From Methylosinus sp. C49 (GTDB taxonomy: Bacteria; Pseudomonadota; Alphaproteobacteria; Rhizobiales; Beijerinckiaceae): 64,000 bases of DNA. The DNA is taken from assembly GCF_009936375.1 (NCBI RefSeq), contig NZ_AP022332.1, forward strand, positions 186,001-250,000, written 5' to 3'. This document shows, one piece after another, positions 1 to 9,320 of this stretch; positions within the stretch are counted from its first letter, which is position 1; each line of letters opens with the position of its first letter. A model generated the notes under the pieces. The model was not told the DNA's origin. It ran no database searches and was given only the letters and a program-made list of their open reading frames with translations. The translations under genes were made by a program, and so were the position numbers.

Positions 1-1364
1 CCCTGCCGAACGGCGAATCGCTGTGGAGCGCCGATCACGATCAGCTCTCCGTCGGCCAGCCCTTGACGCTCACCTTCGACAATGGCCAGGGCCTCGTCTT
101 CAAGCGCAAGATCGCTGTCGACGACCAATATATGTTCTCCGTGACCGACAGCGTCGAGAATCACGGCCAGGGCTCCGTCACCCTCTATCCCTATCTGCGC
201 GTCTCGCGCATCGGCGCTCTGGAGAGCGCCGGCTATGCGGCCCTGCACGAGGGCTTTGTCGGCGTGCTGGGCGAGGCCGGCCTGCAGGAGCTGAAGTTCG
301 AGAAGGTCGAGAAAGAGCCGCACGCCACCAAATCTTTCGAGGCGACCGGCGGCTGGCTCGGCTTCACCGAGAAATACTGGGCCGCCGTGCTGGTGCCGCA
401 GCAGGACCGCACGCTGGTGGCGCGCTTCTCGGCTTCGGGCGCTGGAACGACCAAGGCCTATCAGGCCGATACGGTGGAGGCGCCGCTGACCATCGCGCCG
501 GGCGCCTCCGGCTCCGTGGCCTCGCGCATCTTCGCCGGCGCCAAGGTCGTCGACACGCTCGACGCCTATGAGGGCCAGGGCATCAAGCTCTTCGACCGAC
601 TCATCGATTGGGGCTGGTTCTACTTCCTCACCCGGCCGATGTTCCGCATCATCGACGGCCTGTTCCATGTGCTCGGCAATTTCGGCCTCGCCATTCTGGC
701 CGTCACCGTGCTGGTCAAGATCGCCTTCCTGCCGCTCGCCAATAAGAGCTATCTGGCCGTGGCCAAGATGAAGGCGATTCAGCCCAAGATCGCGGAGCTG
801 AAGGCGAAATACGGCGACGACAAGCAGACCTTGAGCCGCGAGCAGATGGAATTGTTCCGCCGCGAGAAGGTCAATCCGGCCGGCGGCTGCCTGCCCGCCC
901 TGCTGCAGATTCCGGTGTTCTTCTCGCTCTATAAGGTGCTGGTCATCACCATCGAGATGCGCCACGCGCCCTTCTATGGCTGGATCAAGGACCTCTCCGC
1001 GCCGGACCCGACCAACATCTTCAACCTCTTCGGCCTCATTCCCTTCGACCCCACTCAGATTCCGGTGTTCGGCTCGTTTCTGTGGCTCGGCGTCTGGCCG
1101 ATCGTCATGGGCGTCTCCATGTGGGTGCAGATGAAGATGAACCCGGAGCCGACCGACGAGGTGCAGAAGATCGCCTTCGGCTGGATGCCGGTGATCTTCA
1201 CCTTCTCGATGGGCGGCTTCGCCTCCGGCCTCGTGATCTATTGGACCTGGAACAATGTGCTCTCGGTGGCGCAGCAATGGGTCATCATGAAGCGCGCGGG
1301 CGTCAAGTTCGAGCTGTGGGACAATCTGAAGAACACTTTCGCCTTCCTCAAGAAGCCCGCCTGA
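1..1364 (+). CDS. yidC: Membrane protein insertase YidC, C-terminal part (5' end outside window)
   Basis: The frame is open from the first bases of the window and ends with TGA at 1362-1364, giving about 453 residues, so only the N-terminal region is missing. The first half is the periplasmic beta-rich domain of Gram-negative YidC. The second half is the conserved insertase domain, beginning near the [13 protein letters not shown] segment, with the hydrophobic helices and the cytoplasmic hairpin ([18 protein letters not shown], then [16 protein letters not shown]) typical of the family. YidC inserts and folds inner-membrane proteins with or without Sec. It is followed after 7 bases by engB, the usual rhizobial order. 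Confidence 0.97.
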   Translation, partial: LPNGESLWSADHDQLSVGQPLTLTFDNGQGLVFKRKIAVDDQYMFSVTDSVENHGQGSVTLYPYLRVSRIGALESAGYAALHEGFVGVLGEAGLQELKFEKVEKEPHATKSFEATGGWLGFTEKYWAAVLVPQQDRTLVARFSASGAGTTKAYQADTVEAPLTIAPGASGSVASRIFAGAKVVDTLDAYEGQGIKLFDRLIDWGWFYFLTRPMFRIIDGLFHVLGNFGLAILAVTVLVKIAFLPLANKSYLAVAKMKAIQPKIAELKAKYGDDKQTLSREQMELFRREKVNPAGGCLPALLQIPVFFSLYKVLVITIEMRHAPFYGWIKDLSAPDPTNIFNLFGLIPFDPTQIPVFGSFLWLGVWPIVMGVSMWVQMKMNPEPTDEVQKIAFGWMPVIFTFSMGGFASGLVIYWTWNNVLSVAQQWVIMKRAGVKFELWDNLKNTFAFLKKPA

Positions 1365-1371
1365 TCGCGCC

Positions 1372-2034
1372 TTGAACGAAGCCCGCGACGAGGATTTCAC
1401 GGAACCGGGCCGGCTGCTCTTCGCCGGCCCGTGCGATTTTATATTCGCCAGCGCGAAATCCGGCGATCTGCCGCCGATCGGCCCGCCGGAGATCGCCTTC
1501 GCCGGCCGCTCCAATGTCGGCAAATCCTCTCTGCTCAACGCTCTCACCGGCCGCAAGGCGCTGGCGCGCGTCTCCAACACGCCGGGGCGCACGCAGCAGC
1601 TCAATTTCTTCGCGCTGGGCGCCGCGCCGGGCGCGGAGCCGCTGCGCCTCGTCGACATGCCCGGCTATGGCTACGCCGCCGTCGGCAAGGAGAAGATCGC
1701 CAATTGGACGCGGCTGATGGAGGAGTTTCTGCGCGGCCGCGCCTCGCTGATCCGCGTTTTCGTGCTCATCGACAGCCGCCGCGGCGTGAAGGATCTCGAC
1801 GAGCAGATGTTCGACCTGCTCGACCGCGCCGCCGTCTCCTATCAGATCGTGCTGACCAAGCATGACGAGTTGAAGGTCTCCGAGCGCGAGAGCGCCGTCG
1901 CCGCCGTGGAGGCCGCGCTGGCCAAGCGCCCGGCCGCCTTCCCGCGCCTCGCCGTCACCTCCTCCCGCACGGGCGATGGCGTGACGGAGCTTCGCGCCGG
2001 GATCGCGCGGCTGCTGGCCGAACGAAACGCTTGA
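1372..2034 (+). CDS. engB: Ribosome biogenesis GTP-binding protein EngB (YihA/YsxC)
   Basis: A 220-residue TrmE-Era-EngA-EngB-type GTPase needed for large ribosomal subunit assembly. The P-loop GRSNVGKS is at residues 45-52, the G3 motif is DMPGYGYA, G4 is LTKHDE and a G5-like TSSRTGDG lies near the end. The length is usual for alphaproteobacterial EngB. The start is taken as TTG at 1372, 7 bases after the yidC stop; there is no ATG before the P-loop that keeps the N-terminal helix, so initiation at TTG is an inference. Probably co-transcribed with yidC. Confidence 0.95.
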   Translation: MNEARDEDFTEPGRLLFAGPCDFIFASAKSGDLPPIGPPEIAFAGRSNVGKSSLLNALTGRKALARVSNTPGRTQQLNFFALGAAPGAEPLRLVDMPGYGYAAVGKEKIANWTRLMEEFLRGRASLIRVFVLIDSRRGVKDLDEQMFDLLDRAAVSYQIVLTKHDELKVSERESAVAAVEAALAKRPAAFPRLAVTSSRTGDGVTELRAGIARLLAERNA

Positions 2035-2092
2035 ATATTGCAGCCTCGTCCTTTCTAAAAGGGTCGAGCTTCATCCAACCACAGGCGGACCC

Positions 2093-2977
2093 ATGACCGA
2101 GGATTCGGCCGACAGCGCGCTCCAGCAAGCACGTATTCTCATGCAGGCGCTGCCGCATATGCTGCGCTATGACGAGGCGACCGTCGTGGTGAAATATGGC
2201 GGCCACGCCATGGGCGACGACAAGGTCGCGCGCGATTTCTCCCGCGACATGGTGCTGCTCGAGCAATCGGGCGTGAACCCCGTCGTCGTGCATGGCGGCG
2301 GCCCGCAGATCGGCGCCATGCTCGGCAAGCTCGGCATAAAATCCGAATTCGCCGACGGGCTGCGCGTCACCGACAAGGCGACGATGGAAATCGTCGAAAT
2401 GGTGCTCGCCGGCTATATCAACAAGCAGATCGTCGGCTTCATCAATTCCGAGGGCGGCCGCGCGATCGGCCTCTGCGGCAAGGACGGCCGCATGGTGACG
2501 GCCGAAAAGCTCGCGCGCCCCAATCACGAGGACGGCAAGGCGATCGATCTCGGCTTCGTCGGCGAGGTGGCGAAGGTCGACACCACAGTGCTCGATCAGG
2601 TGCTCGGCCGCGAGCTGATCCCCGTGCTCGCGCCGGTGGCGCAGGGCCTCGACGGCGAGACCTACAATATCAACGCCGACACTTTCGCGGGCGCCATAGC
2701 CGGCGCGCTCGGCGCCAAGCGCCTCTTGTTCCTCACCGACGTTCCGGGCGTGCTGGACAAGAACAAGCAGCTCATAAAGGAGCTGAAGGTGGAGGATATT
2801 CCCGGCCTCGTCGCCGACGGCACCATCACCGGCGGCATGATCCCCAAGGTCGAGACCTGCATGTATGCGATCGAGCGCGGCGTCGAAGGCGTCGTGATTC
2901 TCGACGGCAAGCTGCCGCACGCCGTTTTGATCGAGCTTTTGACAGATCATGGCGCGGGCACGCTGATAACGAGGTGA
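2093..2977 (+). CDS. argB: Acetylglutamate kinase ArgB
   Basis: 294 residues, an amino acid kinase fold enzyme that phosphorylates N-acetylglutamate with ATP, the second step of arginine biosynthesis. The nucleotide-binding N-terminal strand [13 protein letters not shown] and the substrate loop [10 protein letters not shown] are present, as are the C-terminal [12 protein letters not shown] and [10 protein letters not shown] segments. The length and the C-terminal GAGTLITR ending match ArgB of Rhizobiales. ATG at 2093 follows a 58-base gap after engB. The neighbourhood engB-argB-HAD-dapD is a common one in this order. Confidence 0.97.
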   Translation: MTEDSADSALQQARILMQALPHMLRYDEATVVVKYGGHAMGDDKVARDFSRDMVLLEQSGVNPVVVHGGGPQIGAMLGKLGIKSEFADGLRVTDKATMEIVEMVLAGYINKQIVGFINSEGGRAIGLCGKDGRMVTAEKLARPNHEDGKAIDLGFVGEVAKVDTTVLDQVLGRELIPVLAPVAQGLDGETYNINADTFAGAIAGALGAKRLLFLTDVPGVLDKNKQLIKELKVEDIPGLVADGTITGGMIPKVETCMYAIERGVEGVVILDGKLPHAVLIELLTDHGAGTLITR

Positions 2978-3070
2978 CGCATTGATAGCGAAGCGCGTGG
3001 CGACGAAACGATCCAAGAGCCGCCTCACGGCTCCAGATCGTGTCGCCTCACGCACGGGGCGGCGCGCGCG

Positions 3071-3796
3071 ATGACGGAGCCCGCGGACGAGCCGCGCCTT
3101 CTGACCATCGCCAATCGCTTCGCCCATGTCGACACATGGGTCTTCGATCTCGACAACACGCTCTATCCCGCCTCATCGGATCTCTGGCCGAAGATCGACC
3201 ATCGGATCACTCTGTTCATGATCCGCCTGTTCGGCCTCGACGGAATGTCGTCGCGCGCGCTGCAGAAATACTACTACAAGCATTACGGCACAACGCTGCG
3301 CGGGCTGATGACCGAGCATGGCGTCGACGCCGACGCTTTCTTGAAATTCGTCCATGACGTCGATCGCTCGTCGCTGCCGCCAAATCATTCGCTGGCGGCG
3401 GCGATCGCCGCGCTGCCGGGCCGCAAGCTCATTCTCACCAATGGCTCGCGCGAGCATGCGCTCGACACGGCGAGGCAGCTCGCCATCGATCATATTTTCG
3501 AGGATGTCTTCGATATCGTCGCGGCCGATTTCATCGCCAAGCCGCATGAGGGCGCCTATGAGCGCTTCTTCGATCGCCACGCCATCGAGCCGAAGCGCTC
3601 CGCCCTTTTCGAGGACATAGCGCGCAATCTCATCATCCCCCATGCGCGCGGCATGACCACCGTGCTGGTGACGCCGGAAGCCGGCCATGAGGAAAAGCGC
3701 GAATCCTGGGAGATCGCCCATGGACGCGAGCCGCATGTGGATTTTACGACCAATGATCTCGCTGGGTTTTTGGAAGGGCTGACGGTAAAGAGATGA
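3071..3796 (+). CDS. HAD-family hydrolase, pyrimidine 5'-nucleotidase type
   Basis: 241 residues. HAD motif I is FDLDNTLYP (D26 and D28 nucleophile and acid), motif II is LILTNGS, motif III is the Lys in AKPHEGAYE, and motif IV is ALFEDIARNL, where acidic residues bind magnesium. The cap and the SDLWPKIDHRITLFM stretch fit the Sdt1-like pyrimidine 5'-nucleotidase subgroup. Expected role is dephosphorylation of pyrimidine nucleotides or a related small phosphate; the substrate is not shown by sequence. It usually sits next to dapD, but here about 6.9 kb separates them. A decayed copy of bases 3652-3693 occurs at 9208-9250. Confidence 0.88.
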   Translation: MTEPADEPRLLTIANRFAHVDTWVFDLDNTLYPASSDLWPKIDHRITLFMIRLFGLDGMSSRALQKYYYKHYGTTLRGLMTEHGVDADAFLKFVHDVDRSSLPPNHSLAAAIAALPGRKLILTNGSREHALDTARQLAIDHIFEDVFDIVAADFIAKPHEGAYERFFDRHAIEPKRSALFEDIARNLIIPHARGMTTVLVTPEAGHEEKRESWEIAHGREPHVDFTTNDLAGFLEGLTVKR

Positions 3797-3847
3797 TGCC
3801 CGGAATGGCTATTTCGCATGTTCTCTTTAACCTGGGGGACCGCTCCA

Positions 3848-4129
3848 ATGCTGCAGCCCATTGCTACGCCCGAGTCATTTGTCGAACTCGTGATTCAAGA
3901 GGCAATAAAGCGTGGCTATGTTCTCGAGAGAGGGACGCGCAACGGACGACAAATCGACTTTGGGAACAAAAAGCTACATGAAGGACATCTTCGGTCGCTG
4001 TTTCCTGCGATCCTCAGTCCGAGCGCAGATATAAAAAAAATGATTGAAAGCGTGGCTCCGGGGCGGCCGTGTGCTCATAAGCCCATGAAAGAAATAATCC
4101 ACGCTATCAGCATTAATTTTGTTCGGTGA
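3848..4129 (+). CDS. Small hypothetical protein, low-GC orphan
   Basis: 93 residues from ATG at 3848, preceded by a purine-rich GGGGGACC about 8 bases upstream; a longer frame from 3818 is possible. I do not recognise a family. The protein is mixed polar (ATPESFVELVIQEAIKRGY near the start, a basic middle, KKMIESVAP towards the end) with no signal peptide or membrane segment. Base composition is visibly more AT-rich than the neighbours, for example an A-run near 4036. That, and its place at the edge of the accessory block next to mazEF, suggest acquisition by transfer. Whether it is translated is uncertain. Confidence 0.4.
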   Translation: MLQPIATPESFVELVIQEAIKRGYVLERGTRNGRQIDFGNKKLHEGHLRSLFPAILSPSADIKKMIESVAPGRPCAHKPMKEIIHAISINFVR

Positions 4130-4140
4130 AATCGAGCGCC

Positions 4141-4473
4141 TCAAATTCCCAATAGCGGCCTGAGCTTCGCCGTTGCCACCGCCAGCTCGCTCTTCGAGGC
4201 GGAGCCCTTCTTCTTCGCCTTGCGCGCGCGCCAGTCCAGACTTTTCACCTGATCGACGAGGGCCGCCGATGGCGTCGGTCCCGCGATCGCGACCTCGAAG
4301 GGATAGCCCTTGATCTTCGTCGTCATCGGACAGCAGATCATCAGCCCGGTCTTGGCGTTATAGGCATTCGGGCTCAACACGAGCGCGGGACGATGCCCCG
4401 CTTGCTCATGGCCGGCCTGTGGATCGAAGCTCAGCCATACTATGTCGCCACGCTCGGGCGTATAGGCCGCCAT
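4141..4473 (-). CDS. mazF: MazF/PemK-type mRNA interferase toxin
   Basis: 110 residues. The N-terminal RGDIVWLSFDPQAGHEQAGH, the following RPALVLSPNAYN and the CPMTTKIKGYPFEV strand are the hallmark segments of MazF-fold endoribonucleases; the conserved Arg and Thr lie in RPALVLS and CPMTT. The C-terminal SALVDQVKSLDWRARK helix is also typical. The enzyme cleaves RNA at short sequence motifs when not bound by its antitoxin. It overlaps the mazE stop codon by one base (TAATG), so the two are translationally coupled. Confidence 0.93.
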   Translation of the reverse strand: MAAYTPERGDIVWLSFDPQAGHEQAGHRPALVLSPNAYNAKTGLMICCPMTTKIKGYPFEVAIAGPTPSAALVDQVKSLDWRARKAKKKGSASKSELAVATAKLRPLLGI

Positions 4474-4715
4474 TAGAGCGTCTCGCGGCCGACAGGCGGT
4501 CCGAAGCTCTCCTCCTCATGCAGGTTTTCAGACGTCACACCTGCGAGAAGGTCCTCGAGAGAGAATTCGGGCGCCGCGAGCGGCTCTATCACCACGCTGC
4601 CGCCTTCGACGCGCACCTCGACGGCTTGGTCGATCTCGAGGCGCGCCTGCTCCATGACGGCCGAGGGTATGCGCACAGCCGCGGAGTTGCCCCATTTTTT
4701 GACGATCGCTCGCAT
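4473..4715 (-). CDS. mazE: MazE-type antitoxin (AbrB-fold)
   Basis: 80 residues. The N-terminal half is the swapped-hairpin AbrB/MazE DNA-binding domain (AIVKKWGNSAAVRIPSAVME), and the acidic C-terminal tail (EEESFGPP) is the toxin-binding, protease-sensitive part. It is transcribed ahead of mazF and should repress the pair; the perfect palindrome TCTACATTGTAGA 17 bases upstream of the start is a good operator candidate. It lies inside the accessory block. Confidence 0.92.
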   Translation of the reverse strand: MRAIVKKWGNSAAVRIPSAVMEQARLEIDQAVEVRVEGGSVVIEPLAAPEFSLEDLLAGVTSENLHEEESFGPPVGRETL

Positions 4716-4731
4716 CGCAACCCCAAAAGTA

Positions 4732-4744
4732 TCTACATTGTAGA
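4732..4744. promoter_or_regulatory. Palindromic operator candidate for mazEF
   Basis: TCTACATTGTAGA is a perfect 13-base palindrome 17 bases upstream of the mazE ATG, in an AT-rich patch. MazE-type antitoxins bind such palindromes in their own promoter. The role is inferred from position only. Confidence 0.5.
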
Positions 4745-4876
4745 AACATAAGATTGGGACGCCGCGTCGTCAAGTCATTTCCCATCCCGTTCAGAAACTG
4801 TCACATTTCCGCAACGGAGCGGCATTCTTTGTAACGTTGTCTTGACTGTATAGCGCCCGCTCTCTTCAATGCGACG

Positions 4877-5290
4877 ATGATACGAGCGGGGGCACATCAG
4901 CGGTTGAGAACGTGCGTGATCGCGCGCGTGCTCGCCTGCCTGCTCATGCTGCAGGGCTTCATCGTCGCCGCTGGCCCCTCTCTCGCGGAACAAGCAAGCG
5001 ACCCCGCCGGCTGGAGCGAAATTCACGCGACGGCGACCAAGCTCTGCGCTAGCGAGAACGGCGTCGCAAATCCACTGAGCGATCATTCCTCCTGCGAGCG
5101 CTGCATGTTCTGCACGCTCGGCGCACGCGGCGTCGCGCTGACCCTCGCGGCGCTCTGGCGCCTTACGGCGATCTCGCCGCCCGAACCGGATTCGCGCCAC
5201 GCGCCACGCAGCGCCGACGCCGCCGAATCCACGACGCCGCCCGGCTGGGCCAGCACCTGGTCGTCGCGCGCGCCGCCCTCCTTCTCCTGA
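4877..5290 (+). CDS. Small exported cysteine protein, DUF2946-like
   Basis: 137 residues with an N-terminal hydrophobic segment (VLACLLMLQGFIVAAG) read as a signal peptide or anchor. A Cys appears in TKLCASENG, then an H..C..C..C cluster in SDHSSCERCMFCTLGARG, followed by a weakly hydrophobic helix. This H..C..C plan resembles DUF2946 proteins, which often sit beside TonB-dependent receptors and are suspected to bind metal; that link is family knowledge, not proof. The receptor gene starts 85 bases downstream on the same strand. Two similar small proteins flank the second receptor and exbB. Membership of DUF2946 is judged by eye. Confidence 0.65.
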   Translation: MIRAGAHQRLRTCVIARVLACLLMLQGFIVAAGPSLAEQASDPAGWSEIHATATKLCASENGVANPLSDHSSCERCMFCTLGARGVALTLAALWRLTAISPPEPDSRHAPRSADAAESTTPPGWASTWSSRAPPSFS

Positions 5291-5375
5291 TCCGAAACGA
5301 ATCGCGGCTCTCTCGCCGCATCTTTCCATCGGAATCGCGCGCGCCCGCGTGGCGTCGCGCCAGGAGCAATTTCAC

Positions 5376-7652
5376 ATGTCTCGTAACGCCCTCATGCGCG
5401 GCGCATCCGCCGGCGCGCTGTCTTTCGTCGTCTTTTCATCCGCCGCTGCGCAGGAGGCCCTGCCCGCCATCGACATCTCCGGCGAGCAGCGCCCTGCCGC
5501 CGGCCCCTCGCGCGGAAAGCTGCAGCCGCCGAATGGCAAGCTGCAGCTCGACGTCGCCTCGCAGACCGGCAGCCGCCTCGGCCTGACGCCGCGCGAGACG
5601 CCCTCCTCCGTCTCCATCGTCGATCGCGCCACCATAGAAGCGCGCGGCGCGCAGACGACGCAGGAGGTCATTCAGCGCATGCCGGGCGTCATCGCCTCGG
5701 ACCCGCCGGGCTCGGCAGGGTCGATCAGCCTGCGCGGCTTCGGCGCGTCGTCGGTGACGCAAATGTTCAACGGCATCACCGTGCAATATGACGCCATCGC
5801 GGGCCGTCCGGTCGACAGCTGGCTCTACGACCGCATCGAGCTTCTCGGCGGCGCCTCCTCTTACCTCTACGGCCAGGGCGCCGTCGGCGGCGCGGTGAAT
5901 TACGTCAGCAAGGTCGCCACGCGCGGCGAGGAGCGCAATGAGGCGCTGCTGATGGGCGGCATGTGGTTCAACCGCCGCGCGTCTTACGGCTTCAACAAGC
6001 AGCTCGACGAGAATAATTGGCTGCAATTCGATCTGAGCTACAAAGGCTCGCAAGGCTGGGTCGAGGATTCCAATCATAATTCCGGCGCCGGCTCCATTTC
6101 CTGGCTCACCGATATCGCGCCCGGCCTCTCCAATACTGTCGCGGTGGAGTTTCAGAGCGAGCAGCGCGACTCCTATTGGGGCACGCCGGTTCCGCGTCCG
6201 CTCGGCGGAACGGGCACAATCGCCTGGGGAACCTTCGGCCTGCCGGTGCTCGATCTCAAATTCGATCCCGGCGTGCGCTTCAAGAACTACAACAGCCTGA
6301 AGCCGGTCTTCGACCAGCAGGTGCTGTGGGCGCGCGACATCACGGAATATAAGCTGGACGAGGAGACGAGCTTTAAAAACACCTTCTATCTCTATCGCGC
6401 CGACCGGCAATATCAAAACGTCGAATCCTATCGCTATAATGCGACCAACACGCTGATCGACCGCAGCGGGTCTTTCGCCACCCGCCACGTCCAGAGCCTC
6501 GTCGGCGACAGGCTGGAGGCGACGAATGCGACGACCCTGTTCGGCCTCGAGTCGAAAACGGTCGCGGGCATAGACTTTTCGCTCAATCAGCAGACGCGCA
6601 ACGGAGGCCTCGAATCGGGACTGGCCGTCGACACGGTCGAGCCCTATGGCTATTCGGCCTATAAGCTCTATCAGGACAATCCATTGGCGACGAGCTATGT
6701 GGGCGACGCGCGCAGCAAGCTCTACACTCTGGCGCTCTTCGCCGAGAACCGGCTGTCGCTGACGCCGCAGCTTCATCTCGTGACGGGCCTGCGCTGGGAG
6801 AAGATCAGCCTCGAGCGTTTCAATTACCGCATTCCGACCCTGCCCAGCGCCTCGAACCCCTATGGCAATCCCGCCTATTTCGGCAAAGGATACGAGCCGA
6901 TCACCTGGCGCGCCGCGCTGATGTACGACGTGACCAGGGAGGCGAACGTCTATGTCTCCTACAGCACGGCTGCCGATCCGCCCTCCGGCATTCTGCTCAC
7001 CAACAACGCCGGCGGCGTGCGCAATTTCGAGCTCACCACCGGCTGGCAGATCGAGGCGGGAACGAAGCTCGATTTCTGGGAGGGCAGAGGCTCGGCGACT
7101 CTCGCAGGCTATTTCATCGAGCGCAACAATGTCACCACTTCCGATCCGGCCAATCCCAACAGCGTCATCAATGTCGGCAAGCAATCGTCGAACGGCATAG
7201 AGGCCAATGTCGGCTTGCAGGTGTTGGATAATCTCAGCGTGCAGGGCAACGCGGCCTGGATCAATCCGAAATTCGAGAGCTTCGAGGAGGCGGCGACGAT
7301 CGCCGGAACCACGCTACGCGTGTCGCGCGCCGGCAATCGGCCGACCAATATGGCGCGTTGGATCGCCAATGGCTGGATCACCTGGGATTTCCTGCCCGAT
7401 TGGCAGGCGACCTTTGCGGCGCGCTTCGTCGGCGATCGCTTCGCCGACAACGCCAATACGATGCGCATACCGGCCTATACGACTTTCGACGCCGGCCTCT
7501 CCTGGCGCGTGACGCCCAATGCGAAGCTGACCGCCATGCTGAAGAACATGACCGACGCCGCTTATGTCGAATGGGCGTCGGGCGGCACTGGACCGCTACT
7601 GCGGCTCGGCCAGCCGCGCACGGTCGAATTGTCGCTGAAGATGACCTTCTGA
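5376..7652 (+). CDS. TonB-dependent outer-membrane receptor (siderophore type)
   Basis: 758 residues from ATG 5376, chosen because AGGAGC lies 9 bases upstream and the signal peptide then begins directly (MSRNALMRGASAGALSF to AAAQ). The mature N-terminus carries LPAIDISGE, a Ton-box-like segment, followed by a plug domain (ETPSSVSIVDRATIEARGAQ, then SISLRGFGASSVTQMFNGI) and a 22-strand barrel with a C-terminal aromatic (LSLKMTF). The plug wording is that of FhuA/FpvA-like siderophore receptors. It imports a metal chelate driven by TonB-ExbBD, probably from the set at 27.8-29.7 kb. It is followed after 12 bases by a PepSY membrane protein. The substrate is unknown. Confidence 0.93.
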   Translation: MSRNALMRGASAGALSFVVFSSAAAQEALPAIDISGEQRPAAGPSRGKLQPPNGKLQLDVASQTGSRLGLTPRETPSSVSIVDRATIEARGAQTTQEVIQRMPGVIASDPPGSAGSISLRGFGASSVTQMFNGITVQYDAIAGRPVDSWLYDRIELLGGASSYLYGQGAVGGAVNYVSKVATRGEERNEALLMGGMWFNRRASYGFNKQLDENNWLQFDLSYKGSQGWVEDSNHNSGAGSISWLTDIAPGLSNTVAVEFQSEQRDSYWGTPVPRPLGGTGTIAWGTFGLPVLDLKFDPGVRFKNYNSLKPVFDQQVLWARDITEYKLDEETSFKNTFYLYRADRQYQNVESYRYNATNTLIDRSGSFATRHVQSLVGDRLEATNATTLFGLESKTVAGIDFSLNQQTRNGGLESGLAVDTVEPYGYSAYKLYQDNPLATSYVGDARSKLYTLALFAENRLSLTPQLHLVTGLRWEKISLERFNYRIPTLPSASNPYGNPAYFGKGYEPITWRAALMYDVTREANVYVSYSTAADPPSGILLTNNAGGVRNFELTTGWQIEAGTKLDFWEGRGSATLAGYFIERNNVTTSDPANPNSVINVGKQSSNGIEANVGLQVLDNLSVQGNAAWINPKFESFEEAATIAGTTLRVSRAGNRPTNMARWIANGWITWDFLPDWQATFAARFVGDRFADNANTMRIPAYTTFDAGLSWRVTPNAKLTAMLKNMTDAAYVEWASGGTGPLLRLGQPRTVELSLKMTF

Positions 7653-7664
7653 GAGGAGGCGAAC

Positions 7665-9212
7665 ATGAAGAGATATCTCTATCTCGCTCATCGCTGGCTC
7701 GGGATCGCGGCCTGTCTCTTCATGGCCATGTGGTTCTTCTCGGGCGTCGTCATGATGTATGTCGGCTATCCCAAGCTCTTGCCGTCGGAGAGGCTGGCGG
7801 CGCTGCCGCCGCTCGATGCGGCGCGCTGCTGCGTCGCCCTCTCCCGTGCTTTCGACGCCGCGGGAGAGGGCGGCGCGCCGCAATCCGTCCGCCTCACCAG
7901 CATCGCCGGCGCGCCGACTTTCATTTTCGGGCGGCGCGCGAAGGACAGCGGCCCGCAATTCACGGCGGCGCGCGCCAGCGACGGCGCGCGCGTGACCGGC
8001 GTTTCAGAGGAGAACGCCATCGCCGCCGCGCGCGCCTTCCTCGGCGGCGAGGCGAGCTATGACGGAATCGTCGACGAAGACCAATGGACGCATTCCAAAG
8101 GTCTCGACGGACTGCGCCCGCTGCATCGCGTCTATATGTCCGATGCGGATTCGACGCTGCTCTATGTCTCTTCCGTCACTGGCGAGGTGGTCCGCGACGC
8201 GACGCGGACGGAGCGCCTCTGGAACTGGGCCGGCGCCTGGATCCATTGGCTCTATCCGTTCCGCGGCGGCTGGTTCGAGGCCTATTGGCATGACATCATC
8301 GTCTATTCCTCGCTCGTCGGAACCGTGCTCGCCGTCACCGGCCTCGTCGTCGGCGTCATGCGCTGGCGTTTTCGCGCGCCCTATAGGACCGGCGCGCGCA
8401 CGCCCTATCGCGAAGGCATGATGAAATGGCACCATATCGTCGGCCTCATCGGCGGCGCGACGGCCGTCACTTTCGTGTTCAGCGGCCTGATGTCGATGAA
8501 CCCGTGGAAAATCTTCGAGACCAGATCGGCCTTCGACGCCAAACCCTATTATGGCGGCGCGCTCGCGCCCGAGCGCTTCCCTCTCTCGGTCGCGCAAGCG
8601 CTGACGAAATTCGCCGATGATGGATTCGCGGCGCGCGAGCTCGAGCTGCGCGTCATCGACGGCGCCGGCTATTATGTCGGCTTCAGCGCCGGCGGCGCGA
8701 CGCGAATCTTGCGCGCAGAGGCCGACGCCGCGCCCGCCTTCACGCTGCCGCTCGACGAGTTGAAGCGGCTCGGCGCGCGGCTCGTCCCCGACGCGAAAGT
8801 CACGGCGGCGACGGTGATGGAGACCTACGACTTCTATTATTTCGCGCGCGCGCCACACACCATGCATGGCGATGTCGACAAGCGCCTGCCTGTATTGCGG
8901 CTCGAGTTCGACGACGCCGCCGGAACCTGGGCGCATATCGACCCGCATACGGGCGCCGTGCTCGGCAAGCTGGATTCGGGGCGCCGCGCGAGCCGCTGGC
9001 TGTTCGCCTTTCTGCACAGCTGGGACGCGCCGGCGCTGCTCGCGGCGCGGCCCTTGTGGGACGTGCTCATGCTGGCGCTCAATGGCGCGGGCTTCGCGCT
9101 CAGCGTCACCGGAATCGTCATCGGCTGGCGACGGCTGAAGCGCAAATTCGGCGAGCGCCAAGCGCCGGCGCGATCGGCGTCGCCGAGCTTGGCGAGATCG
9201 AGCCGCGCATGA
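7665..9212 (+). CDS. PepSY-associated inner-membrane protein (iron-regulated type)
   Basis: 515 residues with four predicted membrane helices: about residues 8-35 (WLGIAACLFMAMWFFSGVV), 208-232, 262-285 (HHIVGLIGGATAVTFVFSGL) and 465-488. Large periplasmic loops lie between them; conserved His residues (HRW, HDIIVY, HHIVG) could bind haem or support metal reduction. Such proteins are commonly encoded next to siderophore receptors and thought to act in ferric-chelate reduction. GGAGG precedes the ATG. The last residues (SPSLARSSRA) come from DNA nearly identical to part of the pentapeptide-repeat gene at 9841-9879, so the native C-terminus may have been replaced. Confidence 0.88.
   Translation: MKRYLYLAHRWLGIAACLFMAMWFFSGVVMMYVGYPKLLPSERLAALPPLDAARCCVALSRAFDAAGEGGAPQSVRLTSIAGAPTFIFGRRAKDSGPQFTAARASDGARVTGVSEENAIAAARAFLGGEASYDGIVDEDQWTHSKGLDGLRPLHRVYMSDADSTLLYVSSVTGEVVRDATRTERLWNWAGAWIHWLYPFRGGWFEAYWHDIIVYSSLVGTVLAVTGLVVGVMRWRFRAPYRTGARTPYREGMMKWHHIVGLIGGATAVTFVFSGLMSMNPWKIFETRSAFDAKPYYGGALAPERFPLSVAQALTKFADDGFAARELELRVIDGAGYYVGFSAGGATRILRAEADAAPAFTLPLDELKRLGARLVPDAKVTAATVMETYDFYYFARAPHTMHGDVDKRLPVLRLEFDDAAGTWAHIDPHTGAVLGKLDSGRRASRWLFAFLHSWDAPALLAARPLWDVLMLALNGAGFALSVTGIVIGWRRLKRKFGERQAPARSASPSLARSSRA
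9172..9210 (+). repeat. 39-base segment copied from the pentapeptide-repeat gene
   Basis: Bases 9172-9210 match 9841-9879 in 37 of 39 positions, in the same orientation. At 9841-9879 the DNA is part of the minus-strand pentapeptide gene; here it is read on the plus strand as the end of the PepSY gene. It runs directly into the HAD-gene fragment at 9208. Confidence 0.8.
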
Positions 9213-9250
9213 CCACCGTGCTGGTGGCGCCTGACGCCTGGCTATGAGGA
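9208..9250 (+). pseudogene. Decayed fragment of the HAD nucleotidase gene 3' region
   Basis: Bases 9208-9250 align with 3652-3693 inside the HAD gene at 38 of 42 positions with one inserted base, which shifts the frame after MTTVLVAPDA. Similarity fades further on. It is too short to encode anything. It marks a duplication or rearrangement involving the HAD gene, which now lies 5.5 kb upstream, at the far side of the TonB receptor block. Confidence 0.75.
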
Positions 9251-9281
9251 GCGCCGCGGACTACTGGCGACGGGCCACCCC

Positions 9282-9320
9282 CACGGGGCCGACCGAGCCC
9301 ACCGACCGAGCCCACCGACA
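9282..9320 (+). repeat. Short direct repeat CGACCGAGCCCAC
   Basis: Two adjacent copies of a 13-base unit followed by a partial third, in the 199-base gap between the PepSY gene and the next gene. No other feature is visible in this gap apart from the HAD fragment. Confidence 0.6.
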
